A stretch of 64,000 nt of DNA from DATLGB01 sp038258425 (GTDB lineage Bacteria; Actinomycetota; Thermoleophilia; Solirubrobacterales; Solirubrobacteraceae), in the NCBI GenBank assembly GCA_038258425.1, contig JBBSPV010000014.1, forward strand, positions 11,241 to 75,240, in the 5' to 3' direction. Below are positions 30,097 to 38,664 of this stretch, in pieces; position 1 is the stretch's first letter; every line of letters starts with the position of its first letter. The position numbers were made by a program, and so were the translations under genes. Under the pieces are notes generated by a model. It searched no databases and was not told where the DNA came from. It saw only the letters and a list, made by a program, of their open reading frames with translations.

Positions 30097-31206
30097 GTGC
30101 TCGCCACCGCCCTCCGGCTGCGTGGGTTCCGGAGCTACGACCGGGCGGAGGTCCAGCTCGGCCCGGGCATCACAGTGGTGGCCGGTCGCAACGGCTCGGG
30201 CAAGTCCAACCTCCTCGAGGCGATCTACTTCGCCAGCACGGGCCGCTCGTGCCGGACGGGCAACGAGCGCGAGTGCGTCGCCTTCGGCACAGGCGTGCTG
30301 CGGCTCGAGCTCGACGTGCTCGGCGACGATGGCGCCCACCAACTGGCCGTGGGCTTCCAGCCTGGGGAGGCCAAGCGGTTCACCGTCGACGGGGCGCCGG
30401 TGGAGCGGCTCGCCGACGCGAGCGTCCGGCCGCTGGTCTCCGTCTTCCTGCCCGACCGCCTCGAGCTCATCGCCGGGACACCGGCGCTGCGGCGGGCGCA
30501 CCTGGACCAGGTGCTCGCCGCGCTGTGGCCGTCGCGGGCCGGCACGCGCCGGGCCTACGCCGCGGCGCTCGCCCAGCGCAACGCGCTCGTCGCCGCGGTC
30601 AAGGCCGGTCGGTCCGGCATGAGCTCCCTCGCCGCCTGGGATCACGAGCTCGCGCGACACGGGGTGGCGCTGATGGCCGATCGGCAGGAGGGGGTGCAGC
30701 GGCTCCGTCCGCGCTTCGCCGCCCACGCGGAGGGGCTCGGGCTGGACGGGGCCGCCGAGCTGCGCTACAAGCCGCGCTCGCGCGCCACCTCGACGGAGGC
30801 GCTCGCCGCCGAGCTCGCCGAGCGCACCGCCGGCGACCTGCAGCGCGGGTTCACCGGCCACGGGCCCCACCGTGACGATCTCGGCTTCGAGCTCGAGGGC
30901 CGCGACCTGCGCGCCTACGGCTCCCGCGGCCAGCAGCGTCTCGCCCTCCTCGCCCTACTGCTGGCGGAGCGCGAGACGCTCGCGGAGGCTCGCGGGGCGG
31001 CTCCGCTCATGCTCCTCGACGACCCGATGTCCGAGCTCGACGCCGGCCGTCGTGAGCGCCTCGTGGACGTCCTGCGTCGCGGGGGCCAGAGCGTCATCGC
31101 CGCGACGGAGCTCGGGCTGGTGCCGGGCGCGGACGCCGCGGACGTGACCCGGGTGGCGATCGTCGACGGCGCGATCCTGCAGGCCGCCGACGCCCGGGCC
31201 GCCTGA
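30097..31206 (+). CDS. recF: recombination mediator RecF
   Basis: RecF is an SMC-like ATPase that helps load RecA at gaps. The 369-residue protein has L-R-L-R-G-F-R-S-Y near the start, Walker A G-R-N-G-S-G-K-S-N-L-L-E-A (about 31-43), the signature G-S-R-G-Q-Q-R-L-A-L-L-A-L, and Walker B M-L-L-D-D-P-M-S-E-L-D. GTG is the start, 13 nt after dnaN. Its TGA overlaps the ATG of the next gene. Confidence 0.96.
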   Translation: MLATALRLRGFRSYDRAEVQLGPGITVVAGRNGSGKSNLLEAIYFASTGRSCRTGNERECVAFGTGVLRLELDVLGDDGAHQLAVGFQPGEAKRFTVDGAPVERLADASVRPLVSVFLPDRLELIAGTPALRRAHLDQVLAALWPSRAGTRRAYAAALAQRNALVAAVKAGRSGMSSLAAWDHELARHGVALMADRQEGVQRLRPRFAAHAEGLGLDGAAELRYKPRSRATSTEALAAELAERTAGDLQRGFTGHGPHRDDLGFELEGRDLRAYGSRGQQRLALLALLLAERETLAEARGAAPLMLLDDPMSELDAGRRERLVDVLRRGGQSVIAATELGLVPGADAADVTRVAIVDGAILQAADARAA

Positions 31207-31511
31207 TGCCGCGGCGCCGCATGCCGCGGCCGTTCGCGCCGGCGCTCGAGCGGGCAGCGGACGCGTGGATGCCCCCGACGCTGCTCGCCGCCGTCCAGCG
31301 GGTGTGGCCGGCCGCGGTCGGCCCGGCCCTCGCCACGGCCGCCGAGCCGGTGGCCGAGCGCGACGGGACGGTGACCGTCGCGTGCGGCTCCGCGGTGCTC
31401 GCCCAGGAGCTCGACCTCATGTCCGAGCGGGTTGTCGCGAACCTCAACGAGCGCCTCGGACGCCCCGCGGTCCTCGCCCTGCGCGCCCAGGCCAGACCCC
31501 CTCGCTCCTGA
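31206..31511 (+). CDS. dciA: DciA-like (DUF721) helicase loader candidate
   Basis: This 101-residue protein corresponds to the DUF721/DciA family encoded between recF and gyrB in actinobacteria; DciA helps load the replicative helicase DnaB. The V-W-P-A-A-V-G-P-A-L-A...A-E-P-V-A-E-R-D-G-T-V-T-V-A-C-G-S-A-V-L-A-Q-E-L pattern is the KH-like core. The start overlaps the recF stop. The N-terminal extension seen in mycobacteria is short here. Assignment rests on pattern and synteny. Confidence 0.82.
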   Translation: MPRRRMPRPFAPALERAADAWMPPTLLAAVQRVWPAAVGPALATAAEPVAERDGTVTVACGSAVLAQELDLMSERVVANLNERLGRPAVLALRAQARPPRS

Positions 31512-31577
31512 CCGCTTTTATTCCCGTTTTGCAGGAGTTTCCAGGGTTCGTCCCGACCGGTTCCGACCCCGGCACCT

Positions 31578-31585
31578 GCTAGTCT
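31578..31585 (+). promoter_or_regulatory. candidate extended -10 promoter for gyrB-gyrA
   Basis: TGCTAGTCT (31577-31585) fits an extended -10 (TG-n-TAGTCT) about 84 nt before the gyrB start. It lies in a 157-bp gap with unusually T-rich bases (CTTTTATTCCCGTTTTGC at about 31514). No good -35 is visible, which an extended -10 can tolerate. Supercoiling control, common for gyrase genes, cannot be judged. Confidence 0.35.
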
Positions 31586-31668
31586 GTACGGAGAACTTCA
31601 AGCCCCGGTCGCCGTCGCTGCATCCCGCGCGCGCCGTCGCCGGGGCGACGTGTGCAGACGGAGGATCT

Positions 31669-34086
31669 GTGGCCGACGACCCGAACGCCCGTCCCGACGG
31701 ACGAGGCAGCTATGACGCGCAGGACATCACGGTCCTCGAGGGCCTCGAGGCCGTGCGCAAGCGTCCGGGTATGTACATCGGCTCCACGGGTCCGCGCGGG
31801 CTGCACCACCTCGTATGGGAGGTCGTGGACAACTCGGTCGACGAGGCGCTGGCCGGCGAGGCCGACGCTGTGTCCATCACCATCCACCCGGACAACTCCG
31901 TCACCGTGAGCGACAACGGCCGCGGCATCCCCGTGGCGACGATGGACAAGGAGGGCAAGGCGGCCGTCGAGGTCGTCCTGACCGTGCTGCACGCCGGCGG
32001 CAAGTTCGGCGAGGGTGGCGGCTACAAGGTCTCCGGCGGGCTGCACGGGGTCGGCGTGTCCGTCGTCAACGCGCTCTCGGAGGCGCTCATGGTCACCATC
32101 CGCCGCGACGGCTTCGTCTGGACGCAGTCCTACGTCCGCGGCGCGCCCCAGGGCCCGGTGGTCAAGGGCGAGCCCACCGACGAGACCGGCACGGAGATCA
32201 CGTTCCAGCCGGACGGCGAGGTGTTCGAGTCGCTCGAGTTCGAGTGGGCGACGCTCGAGCAGCGCCTGCGCGAGACGGCGTACCTGACGAAGGATCTGCG
32301 CATCTCGATCAGGGACCTGCGCGGCGAGGGGCACGAGGCCGAGTTCCACTACGAGGGCGGCATCCGCGACTTCGTGACGTTCCTCAACACGAATAAGGAC
32401 CCGATCCAGGAAGAGGTCATCTACTTCGAGGGGGAGACGGACGAGGGCGCCGTCGAGGTCGCGATGCAGTGGAACTCGTCCTACCAGGAGTCCATCTTCT
32501 CCTTCGCGAACAACATCAACACCCACGAGGGCGGCTCGCACCTGTCCGGCTTCCGGGGCGCGCTGACGACGACGCTCAACCGCTACGCGCGCGACAAGGG
32601 CGAGCTCAAGGAGAAGGACCCCGCGCTCTCGGGCGAGGACGTCCGCGAGGGCCTCACGGCGGTCGTGAGCGCGAAGCTCGCCGAGCCGCAGTTCGAGGGC
32701 CAGACGAAGACCAAGCTCGGCAACCCGGGCATCCAGGGCTTCGTCCAGAATATCGTCAACCGGCAGCTCGCGGAGTGGCTCGAGGAGCACCCGCAGGACG
32801 CGCGCCGTGTGATCCGCAAGTCGGTCGGCGCCGCCCAGGCCCGCGCCGCGGCCCGCAAGGCCCGCGACCTCACGCGCCGCAAGAGCGTGCTGGAGAACTC
32901 GGCGCTGCCGGGCAAGCTCGCCGACTGCTCCGTCCGCGACCCCTCCCTCAGCGAGCTGTTCATCGTCGAGGGCGACTCCGCGGGCGGCTCGGCCAAGCAG
33001 GGCCGCGACCGGCACACGCAGGCCATCCTCCCGCTGCGCGGCAAGATCCTCAACGTCGAGAAGGCCCGCATCGACAAGGTCCTGCAGAACACGGAGGTCC
33101 AGGCGCTGATCACCGCGCTGGGCACCGGCGTGCGCGACGAGTTCGACCTCGAGCGGGCCCGGTACCACAAGGTCGTGCTGATGACGGACGCCGACGTCGA
33201 CGGCGCCCACATCCGCACGCTCATCCTCACCCTCCTGTTCCGCGAGATGCAGCCGCTGATCGAGGCCGGCTACGTCTACATCGCCAAGCCGCCGCTGTAC
33301 AAGGTGACCCAGGGCAAGCGCGAGCGCTACTTGGAGAAGGACTCCGAGCTCGAGGACACGCTCCTCGGGGACCGCTGGGAGAAGTTCACCGTCGCCGCGG
33401 CCGACGGGCACGAGTTCAAGCTCACGGAGGCCCGCTGGCAGCGCTACTGCCGGCTGCTCAAGCAGTACGAGGGCTGGGGCTCGGCGCTGCGGGCGGAGTT
33501 CGGGCACGAGATCGTCGACTTCATGGCGAACTCGCAGATGCTCAACCAGCGGGTCGCGGCCATCGGCGACCTCGTGGCGCTCGTCGAAGGGGACGATCCC
33601 GACGCCTCGCCCTACACGACGGAGCTGCTCGGCCGCGTGGACGGCAAGGTCCGGATCAAGGCCGTCGAGCGGCGCACGAACCTGGCTCGCACCTATCTCG
33701 TCCGCGAGACGCTGCTCGAGTCCAACGAGTACCGCCAGTACCTGCGGGTGCACTCCGAGCTCGTCGGCCTCGCCGGCGAGCCGCCCTACACCGTGCACCT
33801 CGGCGACGAGACGGGCGAGGCGCAGAGCTTCGAGGAGCTGCGCCGCACCGTGCTCGAGGTCGCGGGCAAGGGCGTGCGCCTGCAGCGCTTCAAGGGGCTC
33901 GGCGAGATGAACGCCGAGCAGCTGCGCGAGACGACGATGGACCCGGCCACCCGCACGCTCGCGCAGGTCACGATGGACGACGCCGCGGCAGCGGACACGC
34001 TGTTCACGATGCTCATGGGCGACAAGGTCGAGCCGCGGCGGGAGTTCATCGAGGAGAACGCCCGCGCCGCCGAGCTGGACGTCTGA
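31669..34086 (+). CDS. gyrB: DNA gyrase subunit B
   Basis: GyrB is the ATPase and TOPRIM subunit of gyrase. The 805-residue protein has the GHKL ATP site (D-N-S-V-D-E-A, D-N-G-R-G-I-P, G-G-L-H-G-V-G), the TOPRIM residues in E-G-D-S-A-G-G-S-A and D-A-D-V-D-G-A-H-I, and R-F-K-G-L-G-E-M-N. Between P-P-L-Y-K-V (about 540) and R-F-K-G-L-G-E-M-N (about 740) is an insert of nearly 170 residues like that of E. coli (804 residues); mycobacterial and streptomycete GyrB lack it. GTG follows GGAGG by four bases. It is followed by gyrA 19 nt on. Confidence 0.97.
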   Translation: MADDPNARPDGRGSYDAQDITVLEGLEAVRKRPGMYIGSTGPRGLHHLVWEVVDNSVDEALAGEADAVSITIHPDNSVTVSDNGRGIPVATMDKEGKAAVEVVLTVLHAGGKFGEGGGYKVSGGLHGVGVSVVNALSEALMVTIRRDGFVWTQSYVRGAPQGPVVKGEPTDETGTEITFQPDGEVFESLEFEWATLEQRLRETAYLTKDLRISIRDLRGEGHEAEFHYEGGIRDFVTFLNTNKDPIQEEVIYFEGETDEGAVEVAMQWNSSYQESIFSFANNINTHEGGSHLSGFRGALTTTLNRYARDKGELKEKDPALSGEDVREGLTAVVSAKLAEPQFEGQTKTKLGNPGIQGFVQNIVNRQLAEWLEEHPQDARRVIRKSVGAAQARAAARKARDLTRRKSVLENSALPGKLADCSVRDPSLSELFIVEGDSAGGSAKQGRDRHTQAILPLRGKILNVEKARIDKVLQNTEVQALITALGTGVRDEFDLERARYHKVVLMTDADVDGAHIRTLILTLLFREMQPLIEAGYVYIAKPPLYKVTQGKRERYLEKDSELEDTLLGDRWEKFTVAAADGHEFKLTEARWQRYCRLLKQYEGWGSALRAEFGHEIVDFMANSQMLNQRVAAIGDLVALVEGDDPDASPYTTELLGRVDGKVRIKAVERRTNLARTYLVRETLLESNEYRQYLRVHSELVGLAGEPPYTVHLGDETGEAQSFEELRRTVLEVAGKGVRLQRFKGLGEMNAEQLRETTMDPATRTLAQVTMDDAAAADTLFTMLMGDKVEPRREFIEENARAAELDV

Positions 34087-34105
34087 GGGAGAGGTGAGGC
34101 ACTAG

Positions 34106-36736
34106 ATGGCTTCCACGGACATGCTGTCCGGCGGCAACATCGAGCCGCGCGGGCTCGAGGAGGAGATGCGCTCCTCCTACCTCGACTACGCGATGTCGGT
34201 GATCGTCGGCCGCGCGCTGCCGGACGTGCGCGACGGCCTCAAGCCGGTGCACCGCCGCGTGCTGTACGCGATGAACGAGCTGGGGCTCGGGTCGAACCGG
34301 CCGTACTCCAAGTGCGCGAAGATCGTCGGCGAGGTGATGGGCAACTATCACCCGCACGGCGATTCGGCGATCTACGACACGCTCGTGCGGCTCGCCCAGG
34401 AGTTCTCCATGCGCGAGCCGCTGGTGGACGGCCAGGGCAACTTCGGCTCCGTCGACGACGACCCGGCGGCCGCGATGAGGTACACCGAGGCGCGCCTCGC
34501 GCCGCTGGCGCGCGAGATGCTGCGCGACCTCGACGCCGACACCGTCGACTTCGTACCCAACTACGCCGGCGACCGCCAGGAGCCGACGGTGCTGCCGGCG
34601 CGGTTCCCGAACCTGCTGGTCAACGGCGCCTCCGGCATCGCGGTCGGCATGGCGACGAACATCCCACCGCACAACCTGCGTGAGACAATCGCCGCGACGA
34701 TCGCCTACATCGACGACCCTGACATCGGCACGGAGGCCCTCATGGGTCACCTGCCGGGCCCGGACTTCCCCACGGGCGGGATCATCCTCGGGCGCGCGGG
34801 CATCCGGGAGGCCTACGAGACCGGCCGCGGCCGCATCCGCGTGCGCTGCAAGGCCGGCATCCAGGACATCGGCCAGGGCAAGGAGGCGATCGTCATCACC
34901 GAGCTGCCCTTCATGGTGAAGAAGGGCGGCGACAGCGGCGTCATCCGCAAGATGGCCGAGCTCGCGATCGACAAGAAGGTCGCCGAGATCTCCGACATCC
35001 GCGACGAGTCCGACGGGCGCACGGGGATGCGCATCGTCGTCGAGCTCAAGCGCGGCTCCAACCCGAAGGTCGTCCTCAACAAGCTCTACAAGCACACCGC
35101 GCTGCAGAGCACGTTCGGGGTCAACATGGTCGCGCTGGTGGACGCCGTGCCACGCACGCTGCCGCTGCGCTCGGTCATCCACAACTACGTCCAGCACCAG
35201 CGCGAGGTCATCGTGCGCCGCTCCAAGCACGAGCTGCGCACGCTGGAGGCCCAGGTCCACCGCCTCGAGGGCCTGCTCATCGCGCTGGACAACCTCGACG
35301 CGGTGATCGAGCTGATCCGGTCCTCGCCGGACCGCGACGCCGCCCGTACCGGGCTGATGGGCGGCTTCGGCCTCACGCAGATCCAGGCCCAGGCCATCCT
35401 CGAGCTGCGCCTGCAGCAGCTCACCGCCCTGGAGAGCGACTCCATCCGCCGCGAGCACGCCGACAAGCTCGAGCGGATCGGCGAGCTGCGTGAGCTGCTC
35501 GGCGACGAGGAGATGGTGCTCAGCCTGATCAAGGACGAGCTGCTCGAGATCGGCGAGCGCTACGGCAACGAGCGCAAGACGGACATCGCTGCGTCCGAGG
35601 ACGAGGTCGACCTCGAGGACCTGATCGCCGAGCAGCAGATGGTCATCACCATCACCCAGTCGAGCTACATCAAGGCGATGAAGCTCGACACCTACCGCAA
35701 CCAGCAGCGCGGGGGCGTCGGGGTGACCGGCATGGGGATGAAGGACGAGGACTTCATCGAGCACCTCTTCGTCTGCTCGACCCACGACTACCTGCTGTTC
35801 TTCACGAACCGCGGCAAGGTCTACCGGCAGAAGGTCTACGAGTTGCCGGCGCCCGACTCGCGCCAGGCCAAGGGCCGCTACCTCGGCAACATGCTTCCGC
35901 TGCAGGGCGACGAGCGCGTGCAGTCCGTGTTGTCCACGCGCGACTTCAGCGAGGGGCAGTACCTGCTCTTCGCGACGCGCCAGGGCATCGTCAAGAAGAC
36001 GGAGTTCACGGCCTACAACACGCCCATCAAGGCGGACGGGATCATCGCCATCAAGGTCCGCGAGGACGACGAGCTCGTCGGTGTGCGCCGCACGTCGGGC
36101 GACGACGACGTCCTCATGGTTTCGCGCGCCGGCCAGGCCGTCCGCTTCCACGAGTCGGACGTCCGCGCCATGGGCCGGGACACGACGGGCGTGGCCGGCA
36201 TGAACGTCTCCGCCGAGGACAACTTCGTGCTGGCGGTCGACGTCGCCCGCGACGACCAGTTCCTGCTCGCCGTCACGGACGCCGGCTTCGGCAAGCGCAC
36301 GCTGATCGACCAGTTCCGCAAGACCAAGCGCGGCGCCATGGGCGTCCGGGTGATCAAGGCGGCGCAGCACAAGGGCGACCTCGCCGGCGCCCTCGTGGTC
36401 CGCGCCCACGACGACCTGATCTTCATCTCCGAGGCCGGCATGGTCACCCGCACGCAGGCCGGCGGCATCTCCCAGCAGGGCCGGGACGCGACCGGCGTCC
36501 GGGTGATGAACGTCCGGGAGGACGACCGCGTCAGCGCCGTCGCGCTGATCGTCGAGGGCTCCAAGGAGGAGGAGGCGGTCCAGGCCGCGCTCGAGCTCGA
36601 CGAGCCGGTGTCCGTCGACGCCTCCGGGAGCGCGGACGAGCCCGCGCTGCAGGACACGGACGAGGCGATCGAGGGCGGCGGCATCGCCGAGGGCGACGCG
36701 GACGGGACGGGGCCGGACTCCGAGCTCGAGGAGTAG
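34106..36736 (+). CDS. gyrA: DNA gyrase subunit A
   Basis: GyrA cuts and rejoins DNA and wraps it through its C-terminal beta-pinwheel. The 876-residue protein has D-G-L-K-P-V-H-R-R, the quinolone-region Y-H-P-H-G-D-S-A-I-Y-D with the wild-type Ser and Asp, and the catalytic Tyr in M-R-Y-T-E-A-R-L. The GyrA box, usually Q-R-R-G-G-K-G, reads Q-Q-R-G-G-V-G-V here, with Val for Lys. The last 60 residues are an acidic tail. The ATG is 19 nt after gyrB with GAGG-type pairing upstream. A GC-rich hairpin follows the stop. Confidence 0.97.
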   Translation: MASTDMLSGGNIEPRGLEEEMRSSYLDYAMSVIVGRALPDVRDGLKPVHRRVLYAMNELGLGSNRPYSKCAKIVGEVMGNYHPHGDSAIYDTLVRLAQEFSMREPLVDGQGNFGSVDDDPAAAMRYTEARLAPLAREMLRDLDADTVDFVPNYAGDRQEPTVLPARFPNLLVNGASGIAVGMATNIPPHNLRETIAATIAYIDDPDIGTEALMGHLPGPDFPTGGIILGRAGIREAYETGRGRIRVRCKAGIQDIGQGKEAIVITELPFMVKKGGDSGVIRKMAELAIDKKVAEISDIRDESDGRTGMRIVVELKRGSNPKVVLNKLYKHTALQSTFGVNMVALVDAVPRTLPLRSVIHNYVQHQREVIVRRSKHELRTLEAQVHRLEGLLIALDNLDAVIELIRSSPDRDAARTGLMGGFGLTQIQAQAILELRLQQLTALESDSIRREHADKLERIGELRELLGDEEMVLSLIKDELLEIGERYGNERKTDIAASEDEVDLEDLIAEQQMVITITQSSYIKAMKLDTYRNQQRGGVGVTGMGMKDEDFIEHLFVCSTHDYLLFFTNRGKVYRQKVYELPAPDSRQAKGRYLGNMLPLQGDERVQSVLSTRDFSEGQYLLFATRQGIVKKTEFTAYNTPIKADGIIAIKVREDDELVGVRRTSGDDDVLMVSRAGQAVRFHESDVRAMGRDTTGVAGMNVSAEDNFVLAVDVARDDQFLLAVTDAGFGKRTLIDQFRKTKRGAMGVRVIKAAQHKGDLAGALVVRAHDDLIFISEAGMVTRTQAGGISQQGRDATGVRVMNVREDDRVSAVALIVEGSKEEEAVQAALELDEPVSVDASGSADEPALQDTDEAIEGGGIAEGDADGTGPDSELEE

Positions 36737-36754
36737 GGCAGCGGACCACCTGGC

Positions 36755-36782
36755 GCGGACGGCCTCGATTGGTGCCGTCCGC
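36755..36782 (+). terminator. hairpin after gyrA
   Basis: GCGGACGGC (36755-36763) pairs perfectly with GCCGTCCGC (36774-36782) around a 10-base loop, 18 nt after the gyrA stop. There is no T-run, which is common for high-GC terminators. It separates gyrA from the structured RNA region. Confidence 0.55.
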
Positions 36783-36834
36783 CGCCGTGGGCTGGTGTAT
36801 TCTGGCCGGACCAGAGAAAGGAGGTGGTCCGAAG

Positions 36835-36879
36835 TTGAGTGACAGTGCTTGTGGGACTCTGGAGGTGTCCGGCCGCTAG
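36835..36879 (+). CDS. 14-residue leader peptide candidate
   Basis: TTG 36835 to TAG 36879 would encode MSDSACGTLEVSGR. Its ribosome site AGAAAGGAGGTGGTCC (36815-36830) can pair over 16 bases with the usual actinobacterial 16S 3' end (one G-U pair), far longer than any other site in the window. GGAGG is 10 bases from the TTG. The stop codon falls in the loop of the next hairpin, so translation could change RNA folding. No family is recognised; the peptide may matter only through its translation. Confidence 0.45.
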   Translation: MSDSACGTLEVSGR

Positions 36880-37024
36880 CCGGATTCGGGCCTCAGGCCC
36901 GAGCCGCTGGACAGGCCAGCGGAATCCAGACCGAGACACCCGCCTCGTCGGTGCCGGGATTCGTCCCACCGGCGGCGCGGAAGCGCATACGCCGGCGTGG
37001 TGTTTCCAGCGATAGTCGGACGGA

Positions 37025-37060
37025 GGGCGCGGTTCGTCGAAGCCGCGCCCTTCGTCGTTA
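37025..37060 (+). terminator. terminator-like hairpin before the AlkZ-like gene
   Basis: GGGCGCGG (37025-37032) pairs with CCGCGCCC (37043-37050); TTC/GAA extends the stem past one bulged G. TTCGTCGTTAA follows, giving a weak T-tract. It ends the structured region 30 nt before the next start and may terminate or attenuate it. Confidence 0.55.
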
Positions 37061-37090
37061 ACTGGCCTCCGGCTCGGTAGCGTCCGGGCC

Positions 37091-38227
37091 GTGGCCGCTC
37101 CGCTCTCCGACGAGGCGCTCAACCGGGCGACCCTTGCGCGCCAGGGGCTTCTGGAGCCCCTTGAGTTCGGCGTCGCGGACGCCGTCCGGGCGGTCGGCGC
37201 CATCCAGGCGCAGCAGTGGGGGGCGGTGCCCGTCGCGCTCGCGTCGCGGCTCGCGAGGTTCGAACCAGCGAGCCTGTGGTCCGCGCTGGAGGCGGGCGAG
37301 CTCGTGGCCGGTATCGGAATCCGCGGCACCCTGCACCTCGTGCCGGCCGTCGATCACGCCGACTACGCCGCCGTCGCTCGTGCGGGTGGCGTCGGAGGTG
37401 CGTGGGGCGCCTGGCCCGTCGCCGAGGTCGACGCCGCGATCGCCGGGGCGGTCCTGTCCGCCGCGACGCCGGGGCCGGTCGCGCCGGCCGCCATCGCCGC
37501 GGCGGCGGAGGCATGGGTCGACGCGAACCCGCGTGCCCTCGACGACGCGGCCCTCGAGGCGCGGCGCAAGGTGAAGTGGCGTCCCCTCGCGCGCCGGCCG
37601 GACCTCGTGCGCGTGCCGGCCGGCGGCGCCTGGTCGGCGAAGACGCCCCCCTCGAGCGCGGCGGCGACGTGGGCGGGAGAGGGCTGGCGCGACGCACAGG
37701 CCGCGCTGCGCGCCTGCGTCCTCGCGCACCTGCGCGCCTTCGGCCCGGCGGGCGCCGAGGACGCGGCGAGCTGGCTCGGGTCCTCCGTCGGGCCCGTGCG
37801 CAGCGCCCTGGCCGACCTGACGGGCGACACCGCCGAACTCGAGGCCGCGGACGGGCGGACGCTCTACGACCTGCCGGACGCGCCCCGTCCTGGGCCGGAC
37901 GCCGAGACCCCGCCCCGCTTCCTCGCGGCCTTCGACTCCCTGCTCCTCGCCTACGCCCCGGGCCGGCGCACCCGCATCATGTCGCCGGACATGCAGGCCG
38001 TCGTCTACCGGCCCGGGAACCTGCGCATCGACCCGGCCTTCCTCGTGGACGGCATGGTGGCCGGGACGTGGTCGCTCACCGTCAAACGGCGTGAGGCGCG
38101 CATCGGCCTGCGGCCGGCCGGCCGGCTGACCAAGCGCGCGCTCTCCGGTCTCGTGGCGGAGGGCGAGCGCCTGGCGCGGTCCGTCGCGCCGGAGGCCCGG
38201 GCGCATGGGGTCGTCGTCGAGTCGTGA
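37091..38227 (+). CDS. winged-helix protein of the AlkZ/YcaQ (HTH_42) type
   Basis: The 378-residue protein has the layout of the winged-helix HTH_42 family, which includes the DNA glycosylases AlkZ and YcaQ that unhook crosslinks. The I-Q-A-Q-Q-W-G segment (about 39-45) carries a Q-x-Q pattern like the catalytic motif, followed by R-G-T-L-H-L-V-P-A-x-D and a late R-x-x-x-M-S-P-D and L-V-D-G-x-V-A-G-T-W. GTG 37091 is the family-like start. Glycosylase activity is possible but many family members are untested. The structured RNA lies just upstream and could control it. Confidence 0.75.
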   Translation: MAAPLSDEALNRATLARQGLLEPLEFGVADAVRAVGAIQAQQWGAVPVALASRLARFEPASLWSALEAGELVAGIGIRGTLHLVPAVDHADYAAVARAGGVGGAWGAWPVAEVDAAIAGAVLSAATPGPVAPAAIAAAAEAWVDANPRALDDAALEARRKVKWRPLARRPDLVRVPAGGAWSAKTPPSSAAATWAGEGWRDAQAALRACVLAHLRAFGPAGAEDAASWLGSSVGPVRSALADLTGDTAELEAADGRTLYDLPDAPRPGPDAETPPRFLAAFDSLLLAYAPGRRTRIMSPDMQAVVYRPGNLRIDPAFLVDGMVAGTWSLTVKRREARIGLRPAGRLTKRALSGLVAEGERLARSVAPEARAHGVVVES

Positions 38228-38237
38228 GCTCCCGCGG

Positions 38238-38654
38238 TCATCGAGCGGGGGTCCAGATCGAGTCGAACCCGGCCGGGTCGAGCGGCAGCAGCCAGCAGGC
38301 CGCGAGCCGTCCGTCCCGCACGTGGTAGAGGCCGACCGTCGACCATTCGCGCTCCCGCCCGCCGATCACCGCCGTGCCGTCGGTCAGCGCGGCGAGGTGG
38401 TCGCCGCGGCCGACGAGGACGTCGCGGCGGTGCATCCGGAACGTCGCCGCAGTCAGCTCACGCCGGAGGGCCATGTAGGCGAGCACCGCGTCCAGGCCGG
38501 CGTGGTCTCCGGCGATCGGGCTCGTGCCCGGCACGTGCCATTCGACGTCCGGCGCCAGCAGCTCGCGCAGGCGCCCGGCCTCGCCGCCGGCGTAGAAGGT
38601 GCCCTGCGCGCGGTGCAGGGCGGCGAGGAAGGCTTCGGCGGCGGCCGGGTCCAC
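38238..38654 (-). CDS. SnoaL-like (NTF2-fold) protein
   Basis: The 138-residue protein has the SnoaL-like pattern: a helix with A-E-A-F-L-A-A-L-H-R-A-Q-G-T-F, L-R-E-L-L-A-P-D-V-E-W-H-V-P-G, then F-x-M-H-R-R-D-V-L-V-G and a final W-L-L-P-L-D beta edge. These small barrels bind or convert small ligands. GTG 38654 is supported by GAGG eight bases upstream. It follows the TetR gene by 10 nt and is probably co-transcribed with it. The substrate is unknown. Confidence 0.75.
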   Translation of the reverse strand: MDPAAAEAFLAALHRAQGTFYAGGEAGRLRELLAPDVEWHVPGTSPIAGDHAGLDAVLAYMALRRELTAATFRMHRRDVLVGRGDHLAALTDGTAVIGGREREWSTVGLYHVRDGRLAACWLLPLDPAGFDSIWTPAR

Positions 38655-38664
38655 GCGGCGATCC

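Larger units (their letters stand above)
36804..37061 (+). ncRNA. candidate structured RNA with leader ORF, unknown class
   Basis: This 354-bp gap (36737-37090) holds a chain of perfect stems. They are CGGACCA/TGGTCCG (36807-36831), TCCGGC/GCCGGA (36868-36884), GGATT/AATCC (36882-36927) enclosing TCGGGCC/GGCCCGA and CCGCTGG/CCAGCGG, GGTG/CACC closing 36864-36940, GGGA-TTCG-TCCC (36956-36967), and CCACCGGCG...CGCCGGCGTGG with inner GCGC-GGAA-GCGC (36966-37000). A terminator-like stem follows. The first hairpin loop shows a Shine-Dalgarno for a 14-codon ORF whose stop lies in the second loop. The second stem and the next one share GGA, so they exclude each other. TATTCT at 36798 may be the -10. 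It resembles an attenuator or stand-alone RNA; I do not recognise its class. Confidence 0.55.

Noticed and set aside
35925..35940. TTGTCCACG as a DnaA box
   Set aside because: It is a single one-mismatch site within gyrA coding sequence, away from the origin gap.
31579..36409. Long minus-strand reading frames opposite gyrB and gyrA
   Set aside because: They are mirror frames of strongly coding GC-rich genes, with no family motif and no ribosome sites.
36804..37061. SRP RNA, tmRNA or RNase P RNA as the identity of the structured region
   Set aside because: The GGAA tetraloop alone recalls SRP RNA, but the flanking conserved loops of SRP, the tag ORF and tRNA-like ends of tmRNA, and the RNase P core motifs are not present.
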